6,093 nucleotides of DNA from Nitrospirota bacterium (GTDB lineage Bacteria; Nitrospirota; CAKKRA01; 9FT-COMBO-42-15): contig JACPZJ010000114.1 in the NCBI GenBank assembly GCA_016195585.1, positions 1 to 6,093 of the forward strand. Reading direction: 5' to 3'. Both the position numbers and the translations under genes were made by a program. Of this stretch, positions 1-5,858 are shown one piece after another (positions within the stretch are counted from its first letter, which is position 1; each line of letters starts with the position of its first letter). The notes beneath the pieces are model-generated. The model saw only the letters and a program-made list of their open reading frames with translations, did not search any database and was not told the DNA's origin.

Positions 1-80
1 ACGCCATAAAAAACCAGTGAGATAACAGCAAAGCGAAGCGCTAACCTTTGCAAAGGACTTAAATTTGAAACCTCTAACAT
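1..80 (-). CDS. Start of a probable heme-copper oxidase / NO reductase-type catalytic subunit (partial, cut by window edge)
   Basis: Only the first 26 codons lie in the window. The reading frame starts at an ATG at 80-78 and reads MLEVSNLSPLQRLALRF, then AVISLVFYG, with no stop before the edge. An AGGAGG ribosome site at 91-86 lies 5 bases upstream of the ATG, which makes this a well-supported true start. A short polar lead with a QRLALRF-like motif running straight into a hydrophobic helix resembles the N-terminus of NorB/cbb3-type heme-copper oxidase subunit I. The gene lies directly downstream of a subunit II-like gene on the same strand, the usual arrangement for such enzymes, and this context carries most of the assignment. 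No heme or copper ligand is visible because the gene is truncated. Another membrane protein of the same operon remains possible. Confidence 0.6.
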   Translation of the reverse strand, partial: MLEVSNLSPLQRLALRFAVISLVFYG

Positions 81-106
81 CTTTTCCTCCTGTTTGCTCC
101 AAAAAA

Positions 107-148
107 CCCTCTTACTCCCCCACTCTTGATAAGGGGGGGTGAAGGGGG
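107..148. repeat. Imperfect C-rich/G-rich inverted repeat between the two oxidase genes
   Basis: A left arm at 107-121 ending in five C faces a right arm at 133-148 made of seven G, TGAA and five G, across an 11-base loop. Read on the plus strand the arms pair over about 15 positions with three G-U wobbles and one mismatch; read on the minus strand the pairing is poorer. Six A at 101-106 become a T-tract on the minus strand directly after the arm. The element could be a leaky minus-strand terminator or attenuator just before the ribosome site of the next gene. It also resembles the CCCCC...GGGGG dispersed intergenic repeats common in environmental genomes. Confidence 0.5.
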
Positions 149-161
149 ATTATTTTCATAG

Positions 162-181
162 CCTGCCTGTCGGCAGGCAGG
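162..181. repeat. Perfect 8-bp hairpin repeat (CCTGCCTG / CAGGCAGG)
   Basis: CCTGCCTG at 162-169 and CAGGCAGG at 174-181 are exact reverse complements around a TCGG loop. No T-tract follows on either strand, so it is not a standard terminator. Its form is typical of REP-like dispersed palindromes. It sits in the 137-base gap between the subunit II-like gene and the partial gene, beside a second inverted repeat, and could stabilise or separate parts of the polycistronic message. Confidence 0.6.
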
Positions 182-217
182 GCATTTGTGTTGTTGCGCA
201 AGATGAGTGTTTTTTTA

Positions 218-814
218 TTAGTTCTGCTTTACTTCCTTCTGTAACATTAGCTGTGCTATTGCCGGACCAGAGGCAACAATCACTGCATTCTTAACAAAGA
301 GATTTCCCCCCTTTGGGCCGGAATATTCTGTAGAGCGTATTGCGTAATTGCTTGACTTATTGAACTTCCATACAATATCATTTTTACTCCCCGGAACAAC
401 CTGCATCTGAAAGAGCATTGAGCCGTCTTCCCTGAAGAGCCCAAACCCGTATGTATAGTCCTTTGATTCAAGATTAAAACGGACAGTCTGCCCCTCCTCA
501 ATTAAGAGGTGCTTTGCAGGAAGCTGGAATTGATAGTCGGCAATGGCGACATTGAATTCCTTATCCACCTTTATATTATTGCGTGAGAGGTCCCACTTAA
601 CCCATGGTATTTTGTTGAATGTCATGATATGGATGCCAACGCCTGTAAAGATTAAAATGCCGACCCATACATAAAAAACACCATTCATCTTTGCCGGAAT
701 CCTGCCATCGCGGGTGAGCTTGAAGGAATACATACCAATAAACGATAAAACAATTACCACATAAATGACATAAACCACCTTCATTAAACTAAATACATCA
801 CTTGATTCAATCAT
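218..814 (-). CDS. Cytochrome c oxidase subunit II-like protein lacking all CuA ligands
   Basis: This 198-residue protein has the layout of a heme-copper oxidase subunit II: a short N-terminus, two membrane helices at about 12-31 and 46-65, and a cupredoxin domain at about 86-182 that would face the periplasm. The domain is recognisable from EEGQTVRFNLESKDYTYGF, VVPG and the SNYAIRSTEYSG block. Against a canonical CuA protein (H...C-x-E-x-C-G-x-x-H-x-x-M), the first His falls on Tyr122, the two Cys on Ser161 and Ser165, the second His on Gly169 and the Met near Leu172/Phe173. The intervening Glu163 and Gly166 are kept, and the protein has no Cys at all. It therefore cannot bind CuA, as in quinol oxidases such as CyoA, and probably serves a quinol oxidase or NO reductase-like complex. 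The ATG at 814 has a GGAGGG site 7 bases upstream. A partial catalytic subunit-like gene follows on the same strand. Family call is firm; partner enzyme is inferred. Confidence 0.8.
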   Translation of the reverse strand: MIESSDVFSLMKVVYVIYVVIVLSFIGMYSFKLTRDGRIPAKMNGVFYVWVGILIFTGVGIHIMTFNKIPWVKWDLSRNNIKVDKEFNVAIADYQFQLPAKHLLIEEGQTVRFNLESKDYTYGFGLFREDGSMLFQMQVVPGSKNDIVWKFNKSSNYAIRSTEYSGPKGGNLFVKNAVIVASGPAIAQLMLQKEVKQN

Positions 815-853
815 CTTCTTACCCTCCTTTCCTAAGAGAATAGAAACGCAAAA

Positions 854-862
854 ATCATACCA
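854..862 (-). promoter_or_regulatory. Candidate extended -10 element for the subunit II-like gene
   Basis: Read on the minus strand, 862-854 is TGGTATGAT, matching the extended -10 form TGn-TATAAT with one change. It lies about 40 bases upstream of the ATG at 814, a reasonable distance for a short leader. No good -35 hexamer sits 16-18 bases further upstream, so the call relies on the extended -10 alone. Confidence 0.25.
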
Positions 863-1083
863 GTAATTTAACTCACAATAGTTTGAGAGGTAAAGAGCAT
901 ATAACTAATTGTAATAAAAGGATTTTCAAGGAAGTGGCACAAAAATAATAAAGGCAGATTAAACAAACATCCTGACCTCAAAATCTACCAAATTGTATTA
1001 TAATCTTTTTGAATATTATTTATAACACATTGATTTGTAAGATTTTTTCTACATAAATTATATCTTTTAGTTAACCAACATTT

Positions 1084-1110
1084 TTGTATGATAACATACA
1101 ATTTCGTATG
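1084..1110. promoter_or_regulatory. Overlapping CRP/FNR-like inverted repeats (operator candidate)
   Basis: TTGTATG at 1084-1090 and CATACAA at 1095-1101 form a perfect 7-4-7 dyad. CATAC at 1095-1099 then pairs again with GTATG at 1106-1110 across a 6-base gap, so three half-sites alternate in one short stretch. A related copy lies at 1172-1185, where CATACAATTT is repeated and TACAA/TTGTA form a small dyad. The inner 5-4-5 geometry matches that of CRP/FNR-family sites, but the half-site GTATG is not the FNR consensus TTGAT. The array lies about 270 bases from the oxidase start and about 300 from the SCP2-like start, so the target is unclear. Regulator identity is unknown. Confidence 0.35.
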
Positions 1111-1297
1111 ACAAACTTTATGTTTTAAATAACTTGTAACTGATTGATTTATTAATAAATTATAATTTAATCATACAATTTTGTAGATTAATAGTAAAAA
1201 TGGTGGCGGTGGCCGATGGAATCCCGCAGATAGTTTGGAAGGACAACAAAACAACAAATGGGCAATCCATAATATGACAAATATATAACTATAATTA

Positions 1298-1392
1298 GCT
1301 TGACAGGGCATTTGGCAAAATATACACTTTAACGCTATAGAATACTATCTGCGGTGTAATACAAATAATAAATTGAAAGGGGGATTATATCT
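1298..1392 (+). promoter_or_regulatory. Promoter and leader module, copy 1 (upstream of SCP2-like gene)
   Basis: The first part, 1298-1329, contains TTGACA (1300-1305) and TATACA (1321-1326) at a 15-base spacing, short for a standard sigma-70 promoter. An alternative pair is TTGGCA (1312-1317) with TATAGA (1336-1341), 18 bases apart. The last part, 1354-1380, is 27 bases identical to copy 2 upstream of the next gene and runs into the ribosome site. AAAGGGGG ends 9 bases before the ATG. The 24 bases between the two conserved parts differ from copy 2, so the two ends appear to be kept for function. The sigma factor is uncertain. Confidence 0.6.
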
Positions 1393-1911
1393 ATGCTGCA
1401 AAGAAATTTTTTAGTTGGAGTAATAATGTTTATGATGCTTATGTGGAGTGTTTTAGCTTTTGCAGAAGAGCCTGTTTTTATGTCTCCTGAATGGGCAAAG
1501 CAGACCTGCGAGGAATGGAACAAGGACAAGGTTCTTACAGAAAATCTTCTGGAGTGGAGCAAGAATGACAAGGGACGGGGCTTTAAGATGCTACAGGTTT
1601 ATAGAAAAGACTGCCCCAATGACCCATGGGTAGAATTGAAGATACAGAACAAGGACGGCAAGGTGTTATGCGCTCTGGCAGGCGAGGTAACACAGAAGCC
1701 AGATCTATCAGTGGATTATATAATGTATGCTGATACAAACCGCTGGATGGAGATGGGCAAGGGCCAGTACGGCCCGATGTGGGCAATGACAACTGGACGC
1801 TTGAAATTCTCAGGGCCCATGTGGGAGGCCATGAAAAACATGGGGCCGTTCAACAGTTTTCTCCAACTCATGGGCAAGGTTCCCTCTGATACAAAGAAGT
1901 GCAACCGTTAG
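1393..1911 (+). CDS. Exported SCP2 sterol-binding-domain-like protein
   Basis: The 172-residue product begins with a Sec signal peptide: Arg4, a hydrophobic core at about 6-21, and a likely cut after Ala24 in AFA|EE. The mature part (about 148 residues) resembles the SCP2 sterol/lipid-carrier fold. The clearest stretch is the C-terminal half: a VLCALAGEV strand, a D-Y-I-M-Y-A-D strand, then GRLKFSGPMWEAMKNM and FNSFLQLMGKVP, which recalls the family's pattern of G-kl-k-G.....m......f..l.g. SCP2 domains hold hydrophobic ligands, so a periplasmic lipid or hydrophobic-compound carrier role is inferred. Four Cys (39, 74, 93, 170) survive in the mature chain and could form disulfides. The gene stands alone, behind a promoter/leader that is repeated before the DsrE-like gene 207 bases downstream. 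Family assignment is from pattern only; the ligand is unknown. Confidence 0.65.
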   Translation: MLQRNFLVGVIMFMMLMWSVLAFAEEPVFMSPEWAKQTCEEWNKDKVLTENLLEWSKNDKGRGFKMLQVYRKDCPNDPWVELKIQNKDGKVLCALAGEVTQKPDLSVDYIMYADTNRWMEMGKGQYGPMWAMTTGRLKFSGPMWEAMKNMGPFNSFLQLMGKVPSDTKKCNR

Positions 1912-1925
1912 CAAAAAAGCGGCAT

Positions 1926-1956
1926 TAAAGGGGCGATTCAATGAGTCGTCCCTTTA
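1926..1956 (+). terminator. Stem-loop after the SCP2-like gene (possible weak terminator)
   Basis: TAAAGGGGCGA at 1926-1936 pairs with TCGTCCCTTTA at 1946-1956 over 11 positions, with one G-U wobble and a 9-base loop. It starts 14 bases after the stop codon. No T-run follows, so it may stabilise the 3' end or act with Rho rather than terminate by itself. It nevertheless separates the gene from the second promoter module. Confidence 0.5.
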
Positions 1957-2021
1957 CCCTGCCATTATCATGCTCTCATGATGACGCAAAACCCTCATGT
2001 CAATAACTCAATCTTTAAATT

Positions 2022-2118
2022 GCTTGACATGACATTTTGGAAAATATACACTTGTGCATAATATTAAAATATAAGCCGCAGTGTAATACAAATAATAAAT
2101 TGAAAGGAGATAATACCT
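2022..2118 (+). promoter_or_regulatory. Promoter and leader module, copy 2 (upstream of DsrE-like gene)
   Basis: Positions 2022-2053 match copy 1 (1298-1329) at 28 of 32 bases without gaps, including TTGACA (2024-2029) and TATACA (2045-2050) with the same 15-base spacing. Positions 2081-2107 match copy 1 at 27 of 27 bases, ending in the ribosome site, here AAAGGAG, 9 bases before the ATG. The 27 bases between the two conserved parts are unlike copy 1. An alternative promoter reading is TTGGAA (2037-2042) with TAATAT (2059-2064). The two genes are therefore probably co-regulated at transcription, and perhaps at translation. Confidence 0.6.
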
Positions 2119-2679
2119 ATGCACCCGTTTTTTAAAGAAAAGAATTTTATGTGTCTATTCGGCTGCCTTGCTCTAATTGCGGTTGTAACCCTCTGTGCGC
2201 CAGCATACGCCGCTGATCAAGACCTGTCGCCATACGGCACGGCCAAGGTCAACTTGCACAAGTACAACAAGAAGATTAACCGCGTCTACGATGTGAACTA
2301 CATCGACCCGCAGCACCTTAATGTTCTTGCCAACTTCATCACCAATGTGAATAAGGAAGTCGAGGGCGAGTCCGTCGTGGTTCTGCACGGACCGGAGATC
2401 CGCGTCTTTGCCAAAGAAAATTACGAAAAGTACCAGGGCATAGTCGACAAAATGGCGGGGCTCGCCAAAAGCGGGGTTGATTTCCGGATGTGCAACAACG
2501 CTATGCACGCCGCCGGCTTCGAGGCCAAGGACATCGTCGGGTTCGTGACCATCATCCCAGCCGGCTTCGCCGAGCTGATCGATCTTGAGTCCAAGGGCTA
2601 TCAGCCAATCATTGCAATAGTGACGCCTGTCAAGGATTCCCGTTATCTCGATCACCCGGAACTTAAACCTGTGAAGTAA
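2119..2679 (+). CDS. Exported DsrE/YchN-like family protein
   Basis: The 186-residue product starts with a signal peptide: Lys7 and Lys9, a hydrophobic core at about 11-26, and a likely cut after Ala31 in AYA|AD. The mature domain has the DsrE/F-like plan: a SVVVLHGPEIRVFA strand-loop (about 85-98), a helix ending LAKSGVDFRMCNNAM (115-129), and IIPAGFAELIDLESKGYQPI (145-164). Cys125 sits where the family carries its conserved Cys, which in sulfur-trafficking members such as DsrE and TusD carries persulfide sulfur. Most known members are cytoplasmic, so an exported version implies a periplasmic sulfur or redox role, which is inference. The body is GC-richer (about 55% by hand count over 2221-2580) than the SCP2-like gene (about 47% over 1501-1680) and prefers C-ending codons, hinting at separate origin. 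A lipoprotein is unlikely because Leu precedes Cys26. The start is set by the ribosome site 9 bases upstream. Confidence 0.75.
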   Translation: MHPFFKEKNFMCLFGCLALIAVVTLCAPAYAADQDLSPYGTAKVNLHKYNKKINRVYDVNYIDPQHLNVLANFITNVNKEVEGESVVVLHGPEIRVFAKENYEKYQGIVDKMAGLAKSGVDFRMCNNAMHAAGFEAKDIVGFVTIIPAGFAELIDLESKGYQPIIAIVTPVKDSRYLDHPELKPVK

Positions 2680-2700
2680 ACCTTGTTCTATCCAACAAAG

Positions 2701-2724
2701 CGGGGCGTCAAACGCCCCGTTTTT
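2701..2724 (+). terminator. Rho-independent terminator after the DsrE-like gene
   Basis: CGGGGCGT at 2701-2708 pairs perfectly with ACGCCCCG at 2712-2719 around a 3-base loop, followed by five T at 2720-2724. It begins 21 bases after the stop codon. AACAAAG to the left gives a weaker T-rich tail on the opposite strand, so it may also help stop transcripts coming from the convergent uvrA. Confidence 0.9.
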
Positions 2725-2775
2725 GTGACAACCGCAACCGCAACTGGCTGAAATAACTTTTGCCACATGGTCAGG

Positions 2776-2807
2776 CTATGCGCCGCATAGGCTTCGCTCA
2801 ATGCGGC
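2776..2807. repeat. Overlapping GC-rich dyads in the convergent spacer
   Basis: CTATGCG (2776-2782) and CGCATAG (2784-2790) form a perfect 7-bp palindrome around one base. GCCGCAT (2782-2788) also pairs perfectly with ATGCGGC (2801-2807), so the two hairpins exclude each other. There is no T-tract. The element may be a REP-like repeat or a relic of the GC-rich DNA of the preceding gene. Confidence 0.4.
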
Positions 2808-2886
2808 CTCAATTTCCTTTTAACCATATTTGCCTGCTCTCTTGTAAAAAATCATCCAATTTATTTTATCCTTAATCCTAATTATC

Positions 2887-2908
2887 TCCTCAAAGTCTTT
2901 GAGAAGGA
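2887..2908. repeat. Short palindrome downstream of uvrA
   Basis: CTCAAAG (2889-2895) and CTTTGAG (2897-2903) are exact inverted copies around a single T, with TCCT and AGGA extending the symmetry imperfectly on the outside. It lies 45 bases past the uvrA stop codon. No T-run follows on the minus strand, so it is a poor terminator; it could be a 3' stabilising hairpin or a chance palindrome. Confidence 0.3.
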
Positions 2909-2952
2909 CTATATGTATTATATCTTACAATCTATAGGCAGTCAATTTATGA

Positions 2953-5796
2953 TCAACCTGCCATTACCATGCTTTTCTGAGGCATCAGAACCTTTCTAAG
3001 ATACTGGCCTGTATATGAATGTTCAAGCCTGATTATTTCCTCTGGTGTGCCTTCGGCTATGAGCTCTCCGCCTGCATCGCCGCCTTCAGGCCCAAGGTCA
3101 ATGATATGGTCTGCTGTCTTTATCACATCCATGTTGTGTTCAATTACAACAACAGTATTTCCCATTTTCACAAGCCTCTTTAACACATCAAGAAGCCTCT
3201 GTATATCTGCAAAGTGCAGGCCTGTTGTGGGCTCATCAAGGATATATAGTGTCCTTCCTGTTGCCCTTTTTGAAAGCTCCTTTGATAATTTCACGCGCTG
3301 CGCCTCGCCGCCAGAGAGTGTTGTTGCAGACTGGCCAAGCTTTATATATCCAAGCCCAACATCATTGAGTGTCCCAAGCTTTGTCTTGACATGAGGAATA
3401 TTCTCAAAGAACTCCATTGCCTGACTAACAGGCATGTCAAGTATGTCTGAAATGTTTTTGCCCTTGTATCTTATATCAAGGGTCTCGCGGTTGTATCTCT
3501 TTCCCTTACAGACCTCGCATGTAACATATACATCCGGCAGAAAATGCATCTCTATCTTTATCAGGCCGTCGCCCTGACATGCCTCGCACCTGCCGCCTTT
3601 TACATTAAAACTGTATCTGCCTGGCTTGTATCCGCGCATCCTTGATTCAGGAAGCTGCGAAAATAGGTCGCGGATAAATGTAAACAGGCCTGAATATGTA
3701 GCTGGATTGGATCGAGGCGTCCTGCCTATTGGAGACTGGTCTATGTTTATAACCTTGTCAATTGCGGAGAGACCCTTGATCTCCTTGCACAGCCCTGCCC
3801 TCTCCCTTGAGTTATACAATCTTTGCGCAAGGTTTTTATATAGTATCTCTAAAATAAGCGTGCTCTTTCCAGAACCTGACACGCCTGTAATGCATGTAAG
3901 GATGCCGAGCGGAATCTTCACATCTATATTCTTTAGATTATTCTCCCTTGCATTCACAATGGTAATATACCCTTTAGGCGCCCTCCTCTGAGCAGGTGTT
4001 GGGATAACAAATTTTCCTGAAAGATATTTTCCAGTTAAGGAATTTTCATTTTCCATTATCTCCTCAGGCGTCCCTTCTGCAATAATCTCACCGCCCTCAA
4101 TGCCCGCACCCGGGCCCATATCAATAACATGATCCGCGCTCCTTATGGTCTCCTCGTCGTGTTCAACAACAAGCACAGTATTGCCTAAATCACGCAGCCT
4201 CCTTAATGTATTAAGAAGCCTTACATTATCCCTCTGATGCAGGCCGATGCTCGGCTCATCAAGGATATAAAGGACGCCTACAAGGCTTGAGCCTATCTGT
4301 GTTGCGAGCCTTATCCTCTGGCCCTCGCCGCCTGAGAGTGTAGCCGCTGCCCTGTCTAACGTAAGATAATCAAGCCCTACATTCACCATAAAGCCGAGCC
4401 TCTCCCTTATCTCCTTTAATATCCTGTGGGCAATTATGGATTCCTTTTCTGTAAGCTTTAGATTGGAGAAGAACCCCAATGCCTCTTTGATTGATAGCCT
4501 TGTTGCATCTATAATAGATTTTTCATTGATCTTTATTGCAAGGGTTTCGGGCTTCAGCCTTGCGCCCTTGCATGATGGGCATGGGTGCATACCCATATAT
4601 TCTGCTATCTCTTCCCTTATGTAATTTGAATCTGTTTCTTTATATCTCCTCTTTAGGTTCTCTACCACGCCCTCAAATGACCTGTAGTAGTATTCCCTCT
4701 TGCCGTCATTATCGTATGAAAATTTAATCTCCTCATCACCTGAGCCGTAGAGTATCACCTTCTGGTGCTGTGATGAAAGGTCTTTAAATGGGGCGCGCAA
4801 ATCAAACCCATAATGTTTGGCAAGGGACTCAAGCATCTGATAATAATATACAGAGGAGCGCCTCTCCCATGGCTTTATTGCGCCTTCCCTGAGGGATAAA
4901 TTCTTATTCGGCGCAACAAGGTCTTCATCTACCTCAATCAGGCTGCCGATGCCGCTGCACTCGGTGCATGCGCCATAAGGGCTGTTAAAGGAGAATGTGC
5001 GCGGCGCGACCTCGGGATAGCTTACGCCGCAGTCAATGCAGGCGAGCTTCTCGCTGTATAATGCATCACCCTTATCTGTTGAGGCGATTACAATCCCATC
5101 TGCCATCTTTAATGCAGTCTCAATGGAATCTGCAAGCCTTGTCTCAATGCCTGCCTTTATTATAATCCTGTCAACAATAACCTCAATGGTATGTTTTTTA
5201 TTCTTATCAAGCTTTACATTCTCAGCCTCTGACAGGTCATAAATCTTCCCGTCAATCCTCACCCTCACAAAGCCGTCCTTCCTGATCTGAGCAAGCTCCT
5301 TTTTATACTCCCCTTTTCTCCCTCTTATTATTGGCGCCAGCATCTGTAGTTTTGCGCCCTCTGCCAGCGCCATCATGGAATCCACCATCTGCTGGACAGT
5401 CTGCGCAGTAATCTCTTTGCCGCATTTATAGCAATATGGCCTGCCTGCCCTTGCAAAGAGTACGCGGAGATAATCGTATATCTCTGTTACTGTGCCAACA
5501 GTGGAACGGGGATTTTTGCTTGTGGTCTTCTGTTCAATAGAAATGGCAGGCGATAGGCCTTCAATGGAGTCCACATCAGGCTTGTCCATCTGCTCAAGGA
5601 ACTGCCTTGCATATGCAGAGAGGGACTCCACATATCTCCTCTGTCCCTCGGCATAGATGGTGTCAAAGGCAAGGGAGGACTTGCCCGAGCCGCTGAGGCC
5701 GGTGATTATCACAAGCCTGTCCCGCGGTATCTCTACATTAATATTTTTAAGGTTGTGCTCCCTCGCACCCCTGATTATCAGCTTCTTCTCTTCCAT
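2953..5796 (-). CDS. uvrA: UvrABC excision nuclease subunit A
   Basis: UvrA is the damage-recognising ATPase of nucleotide excision repair; as a dimer it loads UvrB onto lesions. The 947-residue product matches the usual length (E. coli 940) and is intact. First ABC half: Walker A GLSGSGKSS at 33-41, zinc site C253-x2-C256-x20-C277-x2-C280, signature LSGGEGQR at 488-495 and Walker B ILDEP at about 511-515. Second half: Walker A GVSGSGKST at 638-646, zinc site C737-x2-C740-x19-C760-x2-C763, signature LSGGEAQR at 827-834 and Walker B ILDEP at about 852-856. Extra CxxC pairs lie at 122/125 and 406/409. I start it at the ATG at 5796, which has GGAAGG 6 bases upstream and gives the normal MEEKKLIIRGAREHNL opening. 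A TTG at 5826 would add 10 residues unlike the family and lies upstream of the likely transcript start. The gene stands alone and converges on the dsrE-like gene. I see no clear LexA box. Confidence 0.97.
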   Translation of the reverse strand: MEEKKLIIRGAREHNLKNINVEIPRDRLVIITGLSGSGKSSLAFDTIYAEGQRRYVESLSAYARQFLEQMDKPDVDSIEGLSPAISIEQKTTSKNPRSTVGTVTEIYDYLRVLFARAGRPYCYKCGKEITAQTVQQMVDSMMALAEGAKLQMLAPIIRGRKGEYKKELAQIRKDGFVRVRIDGKIYDLSEAENVKLDKNKKHTIEVIVDRIIIKAGIETRLADSIETALKMADGIVIASTDKGDALYSEKLACIDCGVSYPEVAPRTFSFNSPYGACTECSGIGSLIEVDEDLVAPNKNLSLREGAIKPWERRSSVYYYQMLESLAKHYGFDLRAPFKDLSSQHQKVILYGSGDEEIKFSYDNDGKREYYYRSFEGVVENLKRRYKETDSNYIREEIAEYMGMHPCPSCKGARLKPETLAIKINEKSIIDATRLSIKEALGFFSNLKLTEKESIIAHRILKEIRERLGFMVNVGLDYLTLDRAAATLSGGEGQRIRLATQIGSSLVGVLYILDEPSIGLHQRDNVRLLNTLRRLRDLGNTVLVVEHDEETIRSADHVIDMGPGAGIEGGEIIAEGTPEEIMENENSLTGKYLSGKFVIPTPAQRRAPKGYITIVNARENNLKNIDVKIPLGILTCITGVSGSGKSTLILEILYKNLAQRLYNSRERAGLCKEIKGLSAIDKVINIDQSPIGRTPRSNPATYSGLFTFIRDLFSQLPESRMRGYKPGRYSFNVKGGRCEACQGDGLIKIEMHFLPDVYVTCEVCKGKRYNRETLDIRYKGKNISDILDMPVSQAMEFFENIPHVKTKLGTLNDVGLGYIKLGQSATTLSGGEAQRVKLSKELSKRATGRTLYILDEPTTGLHFADIQRLLDVLKRLVKMGNTVVVIEHNMDVIKTADHIIDLGPEGGDAGGELIAEGTPEEIIRLEHSYTGQYLRKVLMPQKSMVMAG

Positions 5797-5828
5797 AAAA
5801 GACCTTCCATCAGAAAAGGTATCCAATT

Positions 5829-5858
5829 AATATAACATTTAATGATTATCTTAGTAAA
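5829..5858 (-). promoter_or_regulatory. Candidate uvrA promoter with extended -10
   Basis: On the minus strand, TTTACT (5858-5853) is followed after 18 bases by TATATT (5834-5829), preceded by TGT, an extended -10. Transcription would begin near 5822, giving a leader of about 25 bases that just includes the GGAAGG ribosome site at 5808-5803. This supports the ATG at 5796 over the TTG at 5826. Confidence 0.4.

Larger units (their letters stand above)
815..1297. other. AT-rich divergent spacer without a convincing gene
   Basis: This 483-base stretch separates the minus-strand oxidase block from the plus-strand SCP2-like gene. I find no supported coding region. It holds CRP/FNR-like dyads (annotated separately), two fully AT palindromes (TTTATTAATAAA at 1148-1159 and TAAATTATAATTTA at 1156-1169, overlapping) and a conspicuous GC-rich island at about 1200-1250. 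The island contains a 25-codon open frame (1200-1277) with no ribosome site. Promoters for both flanking transcription units should lie here. Confidence 0.6.

Noticed and set aside
935..955. Sigma-54 promoter suggested by TGGCAC
   Set aside because: The required TTGC-type -12 element is missing at the right distance.
1200..1260. Cyclic-di-GMP riboswitch suggested by GGCCGATGG and GGCAATCC
   Set aside because: The fragments are in the wrong order and the rest of the conserved GEMM core is missing.
1200..1277. 25-codon ATG frame as a small protein gene
   Set aside because: There is no Shine-Dalgarno site and the sequence upstream is AT-rich noncoding DNA; kept only as a compositional oddity.
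2119..2210. Lipoprotein signal for the DsrE-like protein around Cys26
   Set aside because: The residue before the Cys is Leu, not Gly, Ala or Ser, while a normal AYA cleavage site follows.
2173..2766. 197-codon minus-strand open frame opposite the DsrE-like gene
   Set aside because: It is an antisense shadow of a GC-richer gene with a clear signal peptide and family motifs; the frame also runs through the intrinsic terminator.
2760..2999. 79-codon plus-strand open frame between the terminator and the uvrA end
   Set aside because: It has no ribosome site, lies just after a strong terminator, overlaps the uvrA 3' end and has no recognisable protein pattern.
5797..5826. TTG start of uvrA giving 10 extra residues
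   Set aside because: The ATG at 5796 has a properly spaced GGAAGG site and gives the family's normal N-terminus; the TTG lies upstream of the likely transcript start.
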